A DNA stretch of 64,000 bases from NCBI GenBank assembly GCA_016125215.1, contig WGMF01000012.1, positions 1 through 64,000 of the forward strand, read 5' to 3'. A program made the translations under genes and the position numbers. This document shows, piece after piece, positions 32,342 to 41,332 of this stretch. The stretch is from Phycisphaera sp. (GTDB lineage Bacteria > Planctomycetota > Phycisphaerae > Phycisphaerales > Phycisphaeraceae). The notes beneath the pieces are model-generated. The model was given only the letters and a program-made list of their open reading frames with translations. It was not told where the DNA came from and did not search any database. Within the stretch, counting starts at the first letter, position 1, and each line of letters opens with the position of its first letter.

Positions 32342-34663
32342 CTACCGGGCAAGACTAACGCACCGAGACACAAGCGGCAACGGGTATGCGGTGATCCACA
32401 CCGCGCTTTGAAGTTGGTCGGCTGCACATTCTTTGAGGCCAAGCAGCACCACCTCGATCGGCTTGCCCGCCACATGTTTATCGAGCGGGATGAAATATGT
32501 GTAGTTGCTTCCCCGGTTGACATGGCATTGCCAGAAATTGCACGGGTAGGCCGCCGCCCGCCGCGCAGCGCCGAGATATCGATTGCCACAACGTGCCGCT
32601 GCGTAAACCGCCTCGGGGACATGCGGCCCGAGCACGGGCACCGCAAGGAAGCTGCCCGCATGGATTTCGTCAATGGTCACCGCCGACGACCACGCCACGG
32701 TCGCGGGGAAGTTGTGGGCAAAGAGGTTGCTCGCACGCCAGTGCGTCCGATCGAGCTTACGGCCTTTGTAAGAGCCCCATGCTTCGTTGATCCGTTCCGG
32801 GCCTTTTCGCAGTCGTACATAACGCACGGGATGTCCGACGTTGATCTGAAAATGGATATCGCCCTCAGCGAATCCTTGTATGGGGGTCCACGACTTGAGG
32901 TCCGCCGAGACCGCCGCCCGCACCGCTTCGTGGTTGTTGAGGGGTTGGAGGTTGTAGTCGCCATCGGTCTGCAGGGTCAGGTGGTCGATCTCGACCGCCC
33001 GACCAAAGTCGATGCGAAGCGACCCGCCACGGATGCGCATCTCCCCTCGACTCCGGCTGACCGAGAAGAAGGTTTCGGGATCGCCATCGAACATGTAGCG
33101 GTCCCACACGCCGCGCTTGCGGAACGCGTCCTGCCGGAAGAACGCGTCACGGGCGTCCTGCACCGCCGCGATCTTCGTCGGGCCACTGCGCATCATCTCA
33201 CGCACTTCCAACGCGTTGTTGCCCGCGGCAAAGCAAGTCGCTTCGTACAACGCATCGGCGTCGGCGGGCACGTTGGTTTTTTCAAGCGTCGCCAATCTGC
33301 GATGCCACGATTGCGAGATCGGCTCACCCTCGAACTCTATTTCGATGCCTTGCGGTGTCAGTAAACCATCAGCCGGTTCGCCTTCGAGTGTGGCTGAAGA
33401 ATAACCATCCGCCTCGATCCGTACGCACGCCTGCGTGCCGGGCAATCCCCAAAGACGCAGTTCCGCCGACTCGCCCGGCTTGTCGCGGATAATCTGGCCA
33501 TCACAACCGTGGAAACCGATCTCCGAACTCCCCTGAGTCGTGACCATCACCAGACACGCACGAAACGGATCAACCGTCACCTCCATCGTTTGGCCCCAGG
33601 CATATTCACCCAGCACACGCTCCAAAGGGAACATCCGTCGAACCCGGGCATGATCAGCTTTTGTCAGACCAATCGTTTCATCCAGCTTCACCGGAATCGT
33701 GATCGGCTCCCATGTGAGATTGCGCAGCGACACAAACCGGGTATGCCCATCGCCCCGACTCACCGCGTCCCGGCCATAGATCGCTTCGGGCAGCAGCATG
33801 CCATCGACAAGGATGTCGCGGTATCGGCGGTGCAGGTTGAAGATGCGCGCGAGGCGGGGGAACTCGTCGTCGCGCAGCAGCCACGGGTTGCCGTAGATTT
33901 GTGGCGCGAGGATCAGACTGCGGTTGAACGCCTGCTGGATCAGCGAGTCGTCCCAGTGGTCTAAAGAGCTGGACAGACACACGCCGTGGTCTTCGGTCAG
34001 GCGTTGCAGGTTCGGCGGCAGTCCGCGACTGATTTCCCACACACGGTTGTGCGTGCCCGGCACGTGATTGGGGCCGTAGACGTCGGTATACATCTCCATG
34101 CCCTCCCACAAGAACGTCGTGGCGTGGGGCAGGCCCTCGCCAAGTTCCAGTCGGTGGTTGAGCAGGATCAGGTCCGGGCAGTGCTGGCGACACCGGGACA
34201 TCATCTCGATGAAATACTTGACCTTCTCCGGCCGCATCGTGCCGCAGACCGAGTCGAACTTGAAGAGCATGAAGTTGTGGTCACGGCAGAGGCTGACCAT
34301 CTGCTCGATGCGCTCGCGGGCCTGTTCCTCGGTGTCGCCGAACCCGTCGGGCCCGCCCCAGATGCCCAAGCGACACCCGAACTGCGCCGCGGCCACGACC
34401 ATCGGCCCAAAGCCTCGTGGGAACTGGCGATTGAACCGTTCGCTCTTCACCGAACCAAAAAAACCCGCGCCGTCGATCGCGCCGGCATCGAATGCGTAGA
34501 TATCCAGCTTCATCCCAAACGTGTCGTACATCCACTTGAAGAACGCAAGATTGATGAGCGTCTGCCGCTCGGTCGCCCCTTCATTGTTGTTGTTGACCCA
34601 ACTGAAGTACTGCGCCAGAGAGGGCGTGCCTTCGTCGGCACCGGGATAGAGGGTGTTGCTCAT
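32342..34663 (-). CDS. Putative glycosidase with clan GH-D-like barrel and C-terminal carbohydrate domain
   Basis: The protein has 773 residues. Residues about 30-300 look like a (beta/alpha)8 barrel: LDIYAFDAGAIDG, FGCRLGIWGGPDGFGD, and FMLFKFDSVCG, where Asp137 in KFD sits where the nucleophile of GH36/GH27-type enzymes is found. The middle part is beta-rich. A discoidin-like domain lies at about 530-640 (SLRIDFGRAVEIDHLTLQTDGD, RYVRLRKG). Assignment to one GH family is not possible by eye. No signal peptide is seen. It is the first gene of the four-gene operon and probably defines the substrate, a galactoside-like sugar being one option. Confidence 0.75.
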   Translation of the reverse strand: MSNTLYPGADEGTPSLAQYFSWVNNNNEGATERQTLINLAFFKWMYDTFGMKLDIYAFDAGAIDGAGFFGSVKSERFNRQFPRGFGPMVVAAAQFGCRLGIWGGPDGFGDTEEQARERIEQMVSLCRDHNFMLFKFDSVCGTMRPEKVKYFIEMMSRCRQHCPDLILLNHRLELGEGLPHATTFLWEGMEMYTDVYGPNHVPGTHNRVWEISRGLPPNLQRLTEDHGVCLSSSLDHWDDSLIQQAFNRSLILAPQIYGNPWLLRDDEFPRLARIFNLHRRYRDILVDGMLLPEAIYGRDAVSRGDGHTRFVSLRNLTWEPITIPVKLDETIGLTKADHARVRRMFPLERVLGEYAWGQTMEVTVDPFRACLVMVTTQGSSEIGFHGCDGQIIRDKPGESAELRLWGLPGTQACVRIEADGYSSATLEGEPADGLLTPQGIEIEFEGEPISQSWHRRLATLEKTNVPADADALYEATCFAAGNNALEVREMMRSGPTKIAAVQDARDAFFRQDAFRKRGVWDRYMFDGDPETFFSVSRSRGEMRIRGGSLRIDFGRAVEIDHLTLQTDGDYNLQPLNNHEAVRAAVSADLKSWTPIQGFAEGDIHFQINVGHPVRYVRLRKGPERINEAWGSYKGRKLDRTHWRASNLFAHNFPATVAWSSAVTIDEIHAGSFLAVPVLGPHVPEAVYAAARCGNRYLGAARRAAAYPCNFWQCHVNRGSNYTYFIPLDKHVAGKPIEVVLLGLKECAADQLQSAVWITAYPLPLVSRCVSLAR

Positions 34664-34739
34664 ACGGCCAGCACTTCTTTTCTATTTTCATAACGCCACG
34701 CGGACCCGACCTCGGCGAGCACATCGGTTCCCGGCTATG

Positions 34740-35015
34740 GCAGTACACCAACAAACAGTTGAGGGGGGCACCTTGATTGTTGTCACCGCCGCTAAGCATC
34801 GCCCAGCCGACTTCGACATCGGTATCCCAGTCGCTGCCGGTCGGAGTCGGTGGGTTACTGCCCAGCTCTTCGGGCGTAACGATGACATACATCGTGCCGG
34901 TCATCGAGCCGGACGTGATGTGGCTATTGATCAGGACAACCGCGGCGTTGGCTGAGGCCACCAACGCGGCGGCGGCAACCGTGGCCGCGATCAGGGTTTT
35001 CGCAGTTAATTTTAT
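34740..35015 (-). pseudogene. Dead PEP-CTERM-type exported protein gene
   Basis: Reading the minus strand, IKLTAKTLIAATVAAAALVA then SANAA is a signal peptide almost identical to those of the PEP-CTERM genes at 19.7-21.4 kb. The start codon is ATA (35013-35015) where the others have ATG. A CAGGA motif remains just upstream. The following ectodomain (VVLINSHITSGSMTGTMYV to about DNNQGAPLN) loses its character after some 80 residues and no PEP-CTERM tag follows; the frame then runs into the glycosidase gene. It is start-less and truncated, and therefore not functional as it stands. Confidence 0.75.
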
Positions 35016-35361
35016 TTTCCTGTTGCTTGAGAATGGTTAAAAAGCTGTCCGTTACGTGATAAGTGATCCACCAAACTTAACGCTCGATAGACTACACCAC
35101 GAACAGCCTCAACGCTAGATAATATTTGAAATGATTTGTATAATTTTAACTATTCAAAAATTTGGTGTTGGAGGGGAAGAGTATCCCACATGACCCGAGC
35201 GATCCGGCAGGACGATCTACTGTGCTCACTTATCGTCTCTGCGTGAGCGTTTACGAAAGCCGATCAATATTTCGCCTGTCATCTGCTTGAAAAACAGGGA
35301 CTGGAAGGTTCGTTCGTTGAACCCACAAGCGACCGCGATGCGTACGGTGCCCATGGTGGTA

Positions 35362-36511
35362 GTGGTCCCCGTCATAAATAATGCAACAAAACGATCAGTG
35401 GTACGTTGATCGGGTATGAGAAGAGCGACCCCGATCGTGCTCGATGACCGGCAACGCCAGGAACTCGAGCGCCTCAAGCGCGGCAAACGGGTGTCCGTGC
35501 GTCTGGCTCAACGCTCGGCGATCGTGCTGCACGCGGCCGATGGGCTGGATAACCAGCAGATCGCCGCGGCGATGGACATCTCACGGTTCAAGGCCGGTCG
35601 CTGGCGGGAGCGCTACGCGGCACACGGGTTGGCGGGAATCGAGAAGGACGCGCCACGACCCGGCCGGCACCGTCGCATCGATGACCAGCAACGCGCCACG
35701 GTGGTCCGCAAGACATTGAAGCAGACGCCCGAAGGCCAGACGCACTGGAGCCGATCGACGATGGCTAAGGCGACGGGGCTGAGTGACTCGACTATCGGGC
35801 GTATCTGGCGTGAGCACGGGCTCAAGCCGCACCTCGTCCAGACATTCAAGCTCTCCACCGACCCGCAGTTTGTGGAGAAACTCACGGACATCGTGGGGCT
35901 GTACCTCAATCCCCCGGAACACGCGATCGTGTTCTCATGCGATGAGAAGAGCCAGATCCAGGCGTTGGATCGCACGCAGCCCTCGCTGCCGATGAAGCGT
36001 GGGCGTGCCGGGACGATGACGCACGACTACAAACGTGGGGGCACCACGTCGCTGTTCGCGGCGTTGAACACCCTTGACGGCTCGATCATCAGCCAGTGCC
36101 ACAAGCGTCACCGACACCAAGAGTGGCTCAAGTTCCTGAACCTGCTCAAACGGCAGACGCCCGAGGGTGTCGAGGTACATGTGATCTGCGACAACTACGC
36201 GACGCACAAGCACCCGAAGGTCCAGGCGTGGGCCGCGAAGAATCCTAGGGTCCACTTCCACTTCACGCCGACGGGCGCGTCGTGGCTGAACATGGTGGAA
36301 CGGTTCTTCCGCGACCTGACGGATAAGGCGTTGCGGAGGGGCAGCTTCTACAACGTCTCCGACCTGGTGGGGGCGATCGACGAATACATCAACGCCCACA
36401 ACGCCGACCCCAAGCCGTTCATCTGGACCGCCTCGGCCAACGACATCCTCGCCAAGGTCAAACGGGCACGGAGGGCACTGGATAAGTTGTAGACTGTTGG
36501 GCGGGGACCAG
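35362..36511 (+). mobile_element. IS630-family insertion sequence, 1150 bp, TA target duplication
   Basis: The ends are short inverted repeats: GTGGTCCCCGTC at 35362-35373 and CTGGTCCCCGCC read inward from 36511. TA dinucleotides at 35360-35361 and 36512-36513 are the target duplication expected for IS630/Tc1-like transposition. It contains one intact transposase gene. It lies inside a XylR-type regulator reading frame. Confidence 0.9.
35416..36492 (+). CDS. IS630-family transposase
   Basis: The protein has 358 residues. An N-terminal HTH (about 28-75; QQIAAAMDISRFKAGRWRERY) and a winged second HTH (about 100-140) precede the DDE nuclease domain. The catalytic triad is visible as Asp176 (SCDEKSQIQALDR), Asp259 (VICDNYATHKH) and Glu295 (SWLNMVERFF). 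The frame is full length and uninterrupted, so the element may still be active. ATG 35416 lies 54 bases inside the left end. Confidence 0.96.
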   Translation: MRRATPIVLDDRQRQELERLKRGKRVSVRLAQRSAIVLHAADGLDNQQIAAAMDISRFKAGRWRERYAAHGLAGIEKDAPRPGRHRRIDDQQRATVVRKTLKQTPEGQTHWSRSTMAKATGLSDSTIGRIWREHGLKPHLVQTFKLSTDPQFVEKLTDIVGLYLNPPEHAIVFSCDEKSQIQALDRTQPSLPMKRGRAGTMTHDYKRGGTTSLFAALNTLDGSIISQCHKRHRHQEWLKFLNLLKRQTPEGVEVHVICDNYATHKHPKVQAWAAKNPRVHFHFTPTGASWLNMVERFFRDLTDKALRRGSFYNVSDLVGAIDEYINAHNADPKPFIWTASANDILAKVKRARRALDKL

Positions 36512-37008
36512 TAGTTATCAGGAGGTCATTGACGGCTCCCAGTCGAGTCTCTTGAATCTTTTGATGGGGAGTCGTTCCCAGTACCGCCTTGAACCGTCGG
36601 CCCAGGGTGCAGCGGTTAGCTGATCTTCGAAGTGGAGGATCACCCCGTCGAGTTGCCGTGGTGGATTCGCCGGGTCGAGGATATCCTCGGTCATAACCGT
36701 CAATCGGGACGATGCCGACGAGCAAACTCGCAGAGCCCGACGAAGCCTTCACGCAGGCCCCGTCTGCCGTAATGCGCCAACATGATCAATTTCACCAGGA
36801 TCGCCCATACGCCTGCTTACTATTAACACAGAATAATACAAAATATTTAAATAAACATACACGGTTTCTGATTAGAAGTGCTAATCTCAGACGTTGTTCC
36901 GGTGCGGCCGGGTCTGTCACCTGGGTTGTTGCACCAGCGGTGACAGCCCGTGTGCCTCGTTACGGACGCCGATCCGTACCCAGACGATCGCTTGAGAGAG
37001 AACTAATC

Positions 37009-39618
37009 ATGTGTTATCCGTGCAAGATCGCGCTGTATTGGGTCATCCTTCTGACATGTCTGTCGGCCCTCTATCCAGTGAATGCGGATGAAGCCGCTTT
37101 GCCAACCCCGACGGACTGGCAGGAGCCCATTATTTCGAATCGACCTGTCGAGTGGACATTGGGTCCGACCGGCGCGTCGATCACATTGATCTCCAAGCCA
37201 GCCGAGGATCCCAACAACGAGCAATACGCGCTTCGTGTGAAAACCATTGAGAAGGGAACGCCGGCGGACGGCGTGCTCAAGACTGGCGACATCATTCTTG
37301 GAGTGGTCTCACCCAAGCCGGGTGCCAATATCAAGGTCTATCCCGTGGACCCGCCCCAAACCGTCATGCGTAAGCAATACGCCGCGGCTTTCACCCAAGC
37401 CCAGACCGAAGAAGGGCGCGGCGAACTGGTGTTGAACGTTTCGCGTGATGGCAAGACGATGCCTGTGACGCTGAAGTTAAAGGTTTGGGGCGGTTTCAGC
37501 GACACCTCGCCTTACGACTGTCCCAAGACGCAGGCCCTCATCGACGCGGCGTGTGCGGACATTCTTCAACGTGGTTTTTTCAACGAAAAAGGCGATGAAA
37601 ATGGGGGCATCCCATCGCTGCTCGACGCCCTGGGCTTACTGGCCACCGGCCAAGCCAAATACCTGCCTGCGGTTCGAGAGTACGCCCACGCGATCGGCGA
37701 TCCGAACGTGAAACTGGATATCGAGAACTCTTCGACCTGGTTCTGGTCGTACAAACTGCTGTTTTTAACCGAGTACTTCCTGGCGACCAGCGATGAGTAT
37801 GTTTTACCTGCCATCGACGAGTACGCGACGAAGATCGCCTTGGGCCAGAGCGGGGTGGGCACGTGGAGCCACGGCATGGCCAAACCGTCGGAGAACGGCG
37901 GCAGGTTCTACGGCCACCCATCGAGCTACGGGGCAATGAATCAATGCAGCCTGACCTGTGCGATCGGGCTGGTCCTGGCTCAAAAGTGCGGGATCACGAA
38001 CGACACCGTCAACGCGGCCGTCAAACGGTCCATCGACTTCTATCGCTGGTACATTCACCACGGGGGCATCCCATACGGCGACCATGAGCCCACGATGGAT
38101 TACAACAACAATGGCAAGGATGGCCAGACCGCGGTTTTCTTCAACCTCATCGGTGACAAAGAAGGCACCCGATTTTTCAGCAAGATGGCGCTATCGGGTT
38201 ACCCCAAGATGGAATCCGGGCACACCGGCCATTTCTTCAACTCACTATGGAGCACGCTGGGCGCTTCTCAAGGGGGACCCAAGGCTATACAGTCCTTTGC
38301 CGAAAATACCCGGTGGCTCACCGAGTTCGAGCGAGGTGCCAACGGCGGCTCGCAATACCAGCAAAGCCCCTATAAGAACGGCGAACACCTGAAATACATC
38401 CGCGGGCTGGACTCGGGCAACCGTGTCGGCTGGAGCACGACCGGCGTACGCCTGCTGCATAATTGCCTGCCCCGCCAAAAACTTTTTATCACCGGACGGG
38501 GTGGCTCTTGCATCGAACAGTTCGACGATGAAGCGATTGCCTCGACCCAACTGGCGGCCAACTTCGATCCCAAGCAATACCGTGTGCCCCAGCTTTTGGC
38601 GCTGTTGAGTCATTGGTCGCCGGTGTTGCGGATGCAAGTGGCCCAGGAACTGAGTGAGCGTGACCAGAACGTCGTCGAAGAACTGCTAGCCATGTTGGAC
38701 AGCCCGGACCCCACCACGCGCTACGGGGCGTGCGTCGGGCTTCAATTTGCGGGCAGACAATCGCCCGAAGCCGTCGATAAATTGCTGAAGGTCGTTCGCG
38801 ACAGTGATGACTTTACGATGCGCTACTTCGCTGCGATGGCATTCCGCATATCCCGTGTGCATGTGCCCGGACGATGGGAACAGGTCAAAAACGGTCTGGT
38901 CACGCTGGAGAGCAAGAACGAAAAGATTACCCATGCTCTGCTCAAACTCGCCTCGCAATACGAGCCGGATAAAGACCCGCAGCAGAGATTACAAAACCTC
39001 ATCGCGGCAACCCTGTTCTATAAAGGCTCGGTGCAGCCATATACCGGTTACTTACCCAATGGGGAAGGCCTAGAGAAAGTAGATCGTGATGTGCTCATCC
39101 CAGCGGTCAAACAATTGCTCAAAAACCCCAATGCCTATGCCCGTGGTTCCACCTCACGCATCTACGACAACCTGACCGAGGACGACCTCAAAAAACTCTG
39201 GGGTGATATCTACTATGCCACCAAGTACGAAGCGCCCAGCGGCACTATGGCAGGCGGTGTCCCGCGAGAGTACGGCGTCAAGCTTATGGCCAAGCGCCGA
39301 GTCAAAGAGGGCATCGATGTCACGATCGAATGGGCCTTCGGGCAACCCGGCTGGGGCCTGGAACAACGGTTGAAACCCGGCGTCGAGGCGCTGCTGCTCT
39401 ACGGCCAACATGTGTCACCCCTCCTGCCTCAAATCCATGACATCGTCGAAGCCCACGCCACGGGTGTGAACCTTGTGGCCCGAAGGAATGTCGACACTTA
39501 CAGGCAGTATTTCGAGGACCTCAAGGCCAGGCTGACCAACGTCAACCCGGAGCTGGTCAGCATCCAGCCGTACATCGACGCGACACCCGATCCGCTCAAG
39601 AACCAGGACAAGCCATAA
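37009..39618 (+). CDS. Giant exported PDZ / alpha-toroid / HEAT protein (DUF6288-type), copy 2
   Basis: The protein has 869 residues. The signal peptide spans about 1-25 (MCYPCKIALYWVILLTCLSA, ending VNA). Next come a PDZ-like domain (about 50-145; LRVKTIEKGTPADGVLKTGD), an alpha/alpha-toroid part (about 165-480; WSHGMAKPSENGGRFYGHPS, GGIPYGDHEPTMDYNNNGKD) and HEAT-like repeats (about 520-640; DPTTRYGACVGLQFAG). It is clearly paralogous to the protein at 23384 in domain order and in motifs such as PYGDH and SGHTGHFF, but has no jelly-roll insert. ATG 37009 is set by the signal peptide; the frame is open back to 36712 through the pseudogene. AT-rich sequence near 36815-36880 may hold its promoter. 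Confidence 0.87.
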   Translation: MCYPCKIALYWVILLTCLSALYPVNADEAALPTPTDWQEPIISNRPVEWTLGPTGASITLISKPAEDPNNEQYALRVKTIEKGTPADGVLKTGDIILGVVSPKPGANIKVYPVDPPQTVMRKQYAAAFTQAQTEEGRGELVLNVSRDGKTMPVTLKLKVWGGFSDTSPYDCPKTQALIDAACADILQRGFFNEKGDENGGIPSLLDALGLLATGQAKYLPAVREYAHAIGDPNVKLDIENSSTWFWSYKLLFLTEYFLATSDEYVLPAIDEYATKIALGQSGVGTWSHGMAKPSENGGRFYGHPSSYGAMNQCSLTCAIGLVLAQKCGITNDTVNAAVKRSIDFYRWYIHHGGIPYGDHEPTMDYNNNGKDGQTAVFFNLIGDKEGTRFFSKMALSGYPKMESGHTGHFFNSLWSTLGASQGGPKAIQSFAENTRWLTEFERGANGGSQYQQSPYKNGEHLKYIRGLDSGNRVGWSTTGVRLLHNCLPRQKLFITGRGGSCIEQFDDEAIASTQLAANFDPKQYRVPQLLALLSHWSPVLRMQVAQELSERDQNVVEELLAMLDSPDPTTRYGACVGLQFAGRQSPEAVDKLLKVVRDSDDFTMRYFAAMAFRISRVHVPGRWEQVKNGLVTLESKNEKITHALLKLASQYEPDKDPQQRLQNLIAATLFYKGSVQPYTGYLPNGEGLEKVDRDVLIPAVKQLLKNPNAYARGSTSRIYDNLTEDDLKKLWGDIYYATKYEAPSGTMAGGVPREYGVKLMAKRRVKEGIDVTIEWAFGQPGWGLEQRLKPGVEALLLYGQHVSPLLPQIHDIVEAHATGVNLVARRNVDTYRQYFEDLKARLTNVNPELVSIQPYIDATPDPLKNQDKP

Positions 39619-40147
39619 ACGGGTCGTATCTTCATGGATGTTTTACCCGGCGCTCACTAATATCGTGCGGTCCTTCGGGAGGTTCAAGAGCGAAACATGC
39701 AACGCCTTGAAAAAGAAGCCTAGATGGCCGCTAAGAAACCCACGATGACACTGCAGACTGCCATCATAGGCTCTGATTTTGTTTGCCAAAACACCGTTTA
39801 CTGTGTTCTATCGAGGCTTGACAAGTGATTTTCAGATGATCTGATATGACCCTTTTGAGTTTTTTAGTGGCCTGCTAGGCGTGCTTGATGTCGTCTCGTG
39901 AACCATGTGGGTAATCGGCTAATTCGCATATGGTTTCACCAGAGCCTCCTTGCTCGATGGCCAGCAGACAACTAAAACCCACAGGTCGCTAGAGCCCGGG
40001 TTGATGTGCAATAAATCACCATAGGAACACAGAGATGAAAAACCCATGAAGCCTGGGAAGGGTAGGTATTGAACGTTGGCCCTCGGGTCGCAAGCGAGCG
40101 GGCTCAATGTAGAGGCCACACCACTGCTGACTCCTGACTCTCATCTC
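39619..40147. other. 529-base intergenic region between copy 2 of the giant protein and rodA
   Basis: No gene is supported. The genes on both sides end here, so no promoter is required. The last 65 bases (40083-40150) are a composite repeat, listed separately. The remainder shows no hairpin with a T-run or other recognisable element. Confidence 0.6.
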
Positions 40148-40150
40148 CTA
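40083..40150. repeat. Composite repeat block at the rodA 3' end
   Basis: A degenerate hairpin unit GGGTCGCAAGCGAGCGGG (about 40085-40102) is followed by a heptamer array (GACTCCT/AACTC) to 40150. The TAG stop of rodA (40148-40150) falls inside the array. Confidence 0.75.
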
Positions 40151-41332
40151 ACTCAACACCTCTCCGGTGTCGAACTCGAAGGTGGGTCGGTTGATGATGG
40201 CGGGTCTTGCGGTGCCGAAGTTCAGGACAAGGCCGATCATCGCGTAGGTTGCCATGAGGCTCGACCCGCCGTAGGAGACCAGGGGCAGCGTGATGCCGGT
40301 GATCGGGAGCAGGCCGACGGTCATGCCGACGTTGACGACCATCTGTGTGAAGATGATCGCGGCAAAGCCGACACACGCGAGCCTGGCGACGGGGTCCTTG
40401 GAGCGTGAGGCGACTGTCATGAAGCTCAGCACGAGCAGGGCAAACAACCCGACGACCGCCGCGCCGCCGAGCAGTCCCCAGCGGTTGACGATGACGACGA
40501 AGATCATATCGTTGTGGTCTTCGGGCAGGCCGTTGAGGTGGATGAGCAGGCCGCTGCGTTGCGGGCCGTACCCGTGCAGTCCGCCCGCGCCGATGAGCGT
40601 CATGGCACGGTCCTGTTGGAAGCCGATGTCGTTGACGAAGCGACGGTCGCCCTGGGCCTGGCTGACCATGGCGCGGATGCGGTCGCGCTGGTGCGGGCGG
40701 AGGACCTGCATGGAGTCGGGGGCGTAGAGGATGACCAGCACGTTGACGACGACGAGCGTCACACCGATGGCGATGAGCGTGCCTAGGTGTCTGAGCTTCG
40801 CGCCGGCGGCGACGAGCACCGCAAAGAGCGCGGGTGGGAAGAGGATCGCCATGCCCAGGTCGGGCTGTTTGAGGATCAGCAGCATCGGTACGAACATGAG
40901 CACGAAGGGCACAAGCAGGCCGCGGATGGTGCGGTAGCTGTCACGGAAACGCAGGTAGCGTGCCAGGGCCAGGATGAAGACGACCTTGGCCAACTCCGAG
41001 GGCTGGAACATCATGAAGCCGAGGTTGATCCAGCAGCGAGCACCGTTGCGGACGGGCACGAGGGCGCGGGGCATGAAGGGGAGGATGATGACAAACAGCA
41101 GCAACACGAAAAAGAGCATGAGCGGGTAGCTGACCAGCCCGATGCGTCGCGGGTGGGGCAGCGCGCAGAGCACCGCGACAATGAGCGAGATGACGAGCCA
41201 CTGCACCTGCTTGGTGGCCTGGTCGGGTTCGACGGTGGCAATGGCGAGGATGCCGATGAAGGTCAGCGCCGCGGCCGCGATCAGCGCGACGACGCTGGGG
41301 CTGATCGAGTTGGAGGAGGTGCCCGCTTTCAC
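40148..41332 (-). CDS. rodA: Rod-shape SEDS glycosyltransferase RodA
   Basis: The protein has 394 residues and about ten membrane helices of the SEDS (FtsW/RodA/SpoVE) family. Hallmarks include WINLGFMMFQPSELAKVVFI near 96-115, ILKQPDLGMAIL near 150 and the closing GITLPLVSYGGSSLMATYA. It polymerises lipid II into glycan strands during side-wall growth, partnered with PBP2. GTG 41332 is chosen because it overlaps the mrdA stop as GTGA. The distinctive KVxxxxYxxRxxxF of FtsW is absent and the pairing with PBP2 supports RodA. The stop codon is provided by a repeat block. Confidence 0.93.
   Translation of the reverse strand: MKAGTSSNSISPSVVALIAAAALTFIGILAIATVEPDQATKQVQWLVISLIVAVLCALPHPRRIGLVSYPLMLFFVLLLFVIILPFMPRALVPVRNGARCWINLGFMMFQPSELAKVVFILALARYLRFRDSYRTIRGLLVPFVLMFVPMLLILKQPDLGMAILFPPALFAVLVAAGAKLRHLGTLIAIGVTLVVVNVLVILYAPDSMQVLRPHQRDRIRAMVSQAQGDRRFVNDIGFQQDRAMTLIGAGGLHGYGPQRSGLLIHLNGLPEDHNDMIFVVIVNRWGLLGGAAVVGLFALLVLSFMTVASRSKDPVARLACVGFAAIIFTQMVVNVGMTVGLLPITGITLPLVSYGGSSLMATYAMIGLVLNFGTARPAIINRPTFEFDTGEVLS

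Larger units (their letters stand above)
35226..36818 (-). pseudogene. XylR/AraC-type regulator gene, degraded and split by an IS630-family element
   Basis: Three pieces are readable on the minus strand. The N-terminal piece (about 36810-36703) reads ILVKLIMLAHYGRRGLREGF then CEFARRHRPD, followed by TGA (36700-36702) where a Trp codon is expected. After a large internal deletion and frame change, 36605-36512 reads RRFKAVLGTTPHQKIQETRL, the first AraC helix-turn-helix. The second helix-turn-helix, VRIAVACGFNERTFQSLFF, lies at 35361-35226. Removing the element with one TA joins the two halves in frame. It is closest in type to the intact gene at 18217. Confidence 0.85.

Noticed and set aside
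32009-33364. 451-residue open frame on the plus strand
   Set aside because: It is antisense to the sulfatase and the glycosidase, both with clear family motifs.
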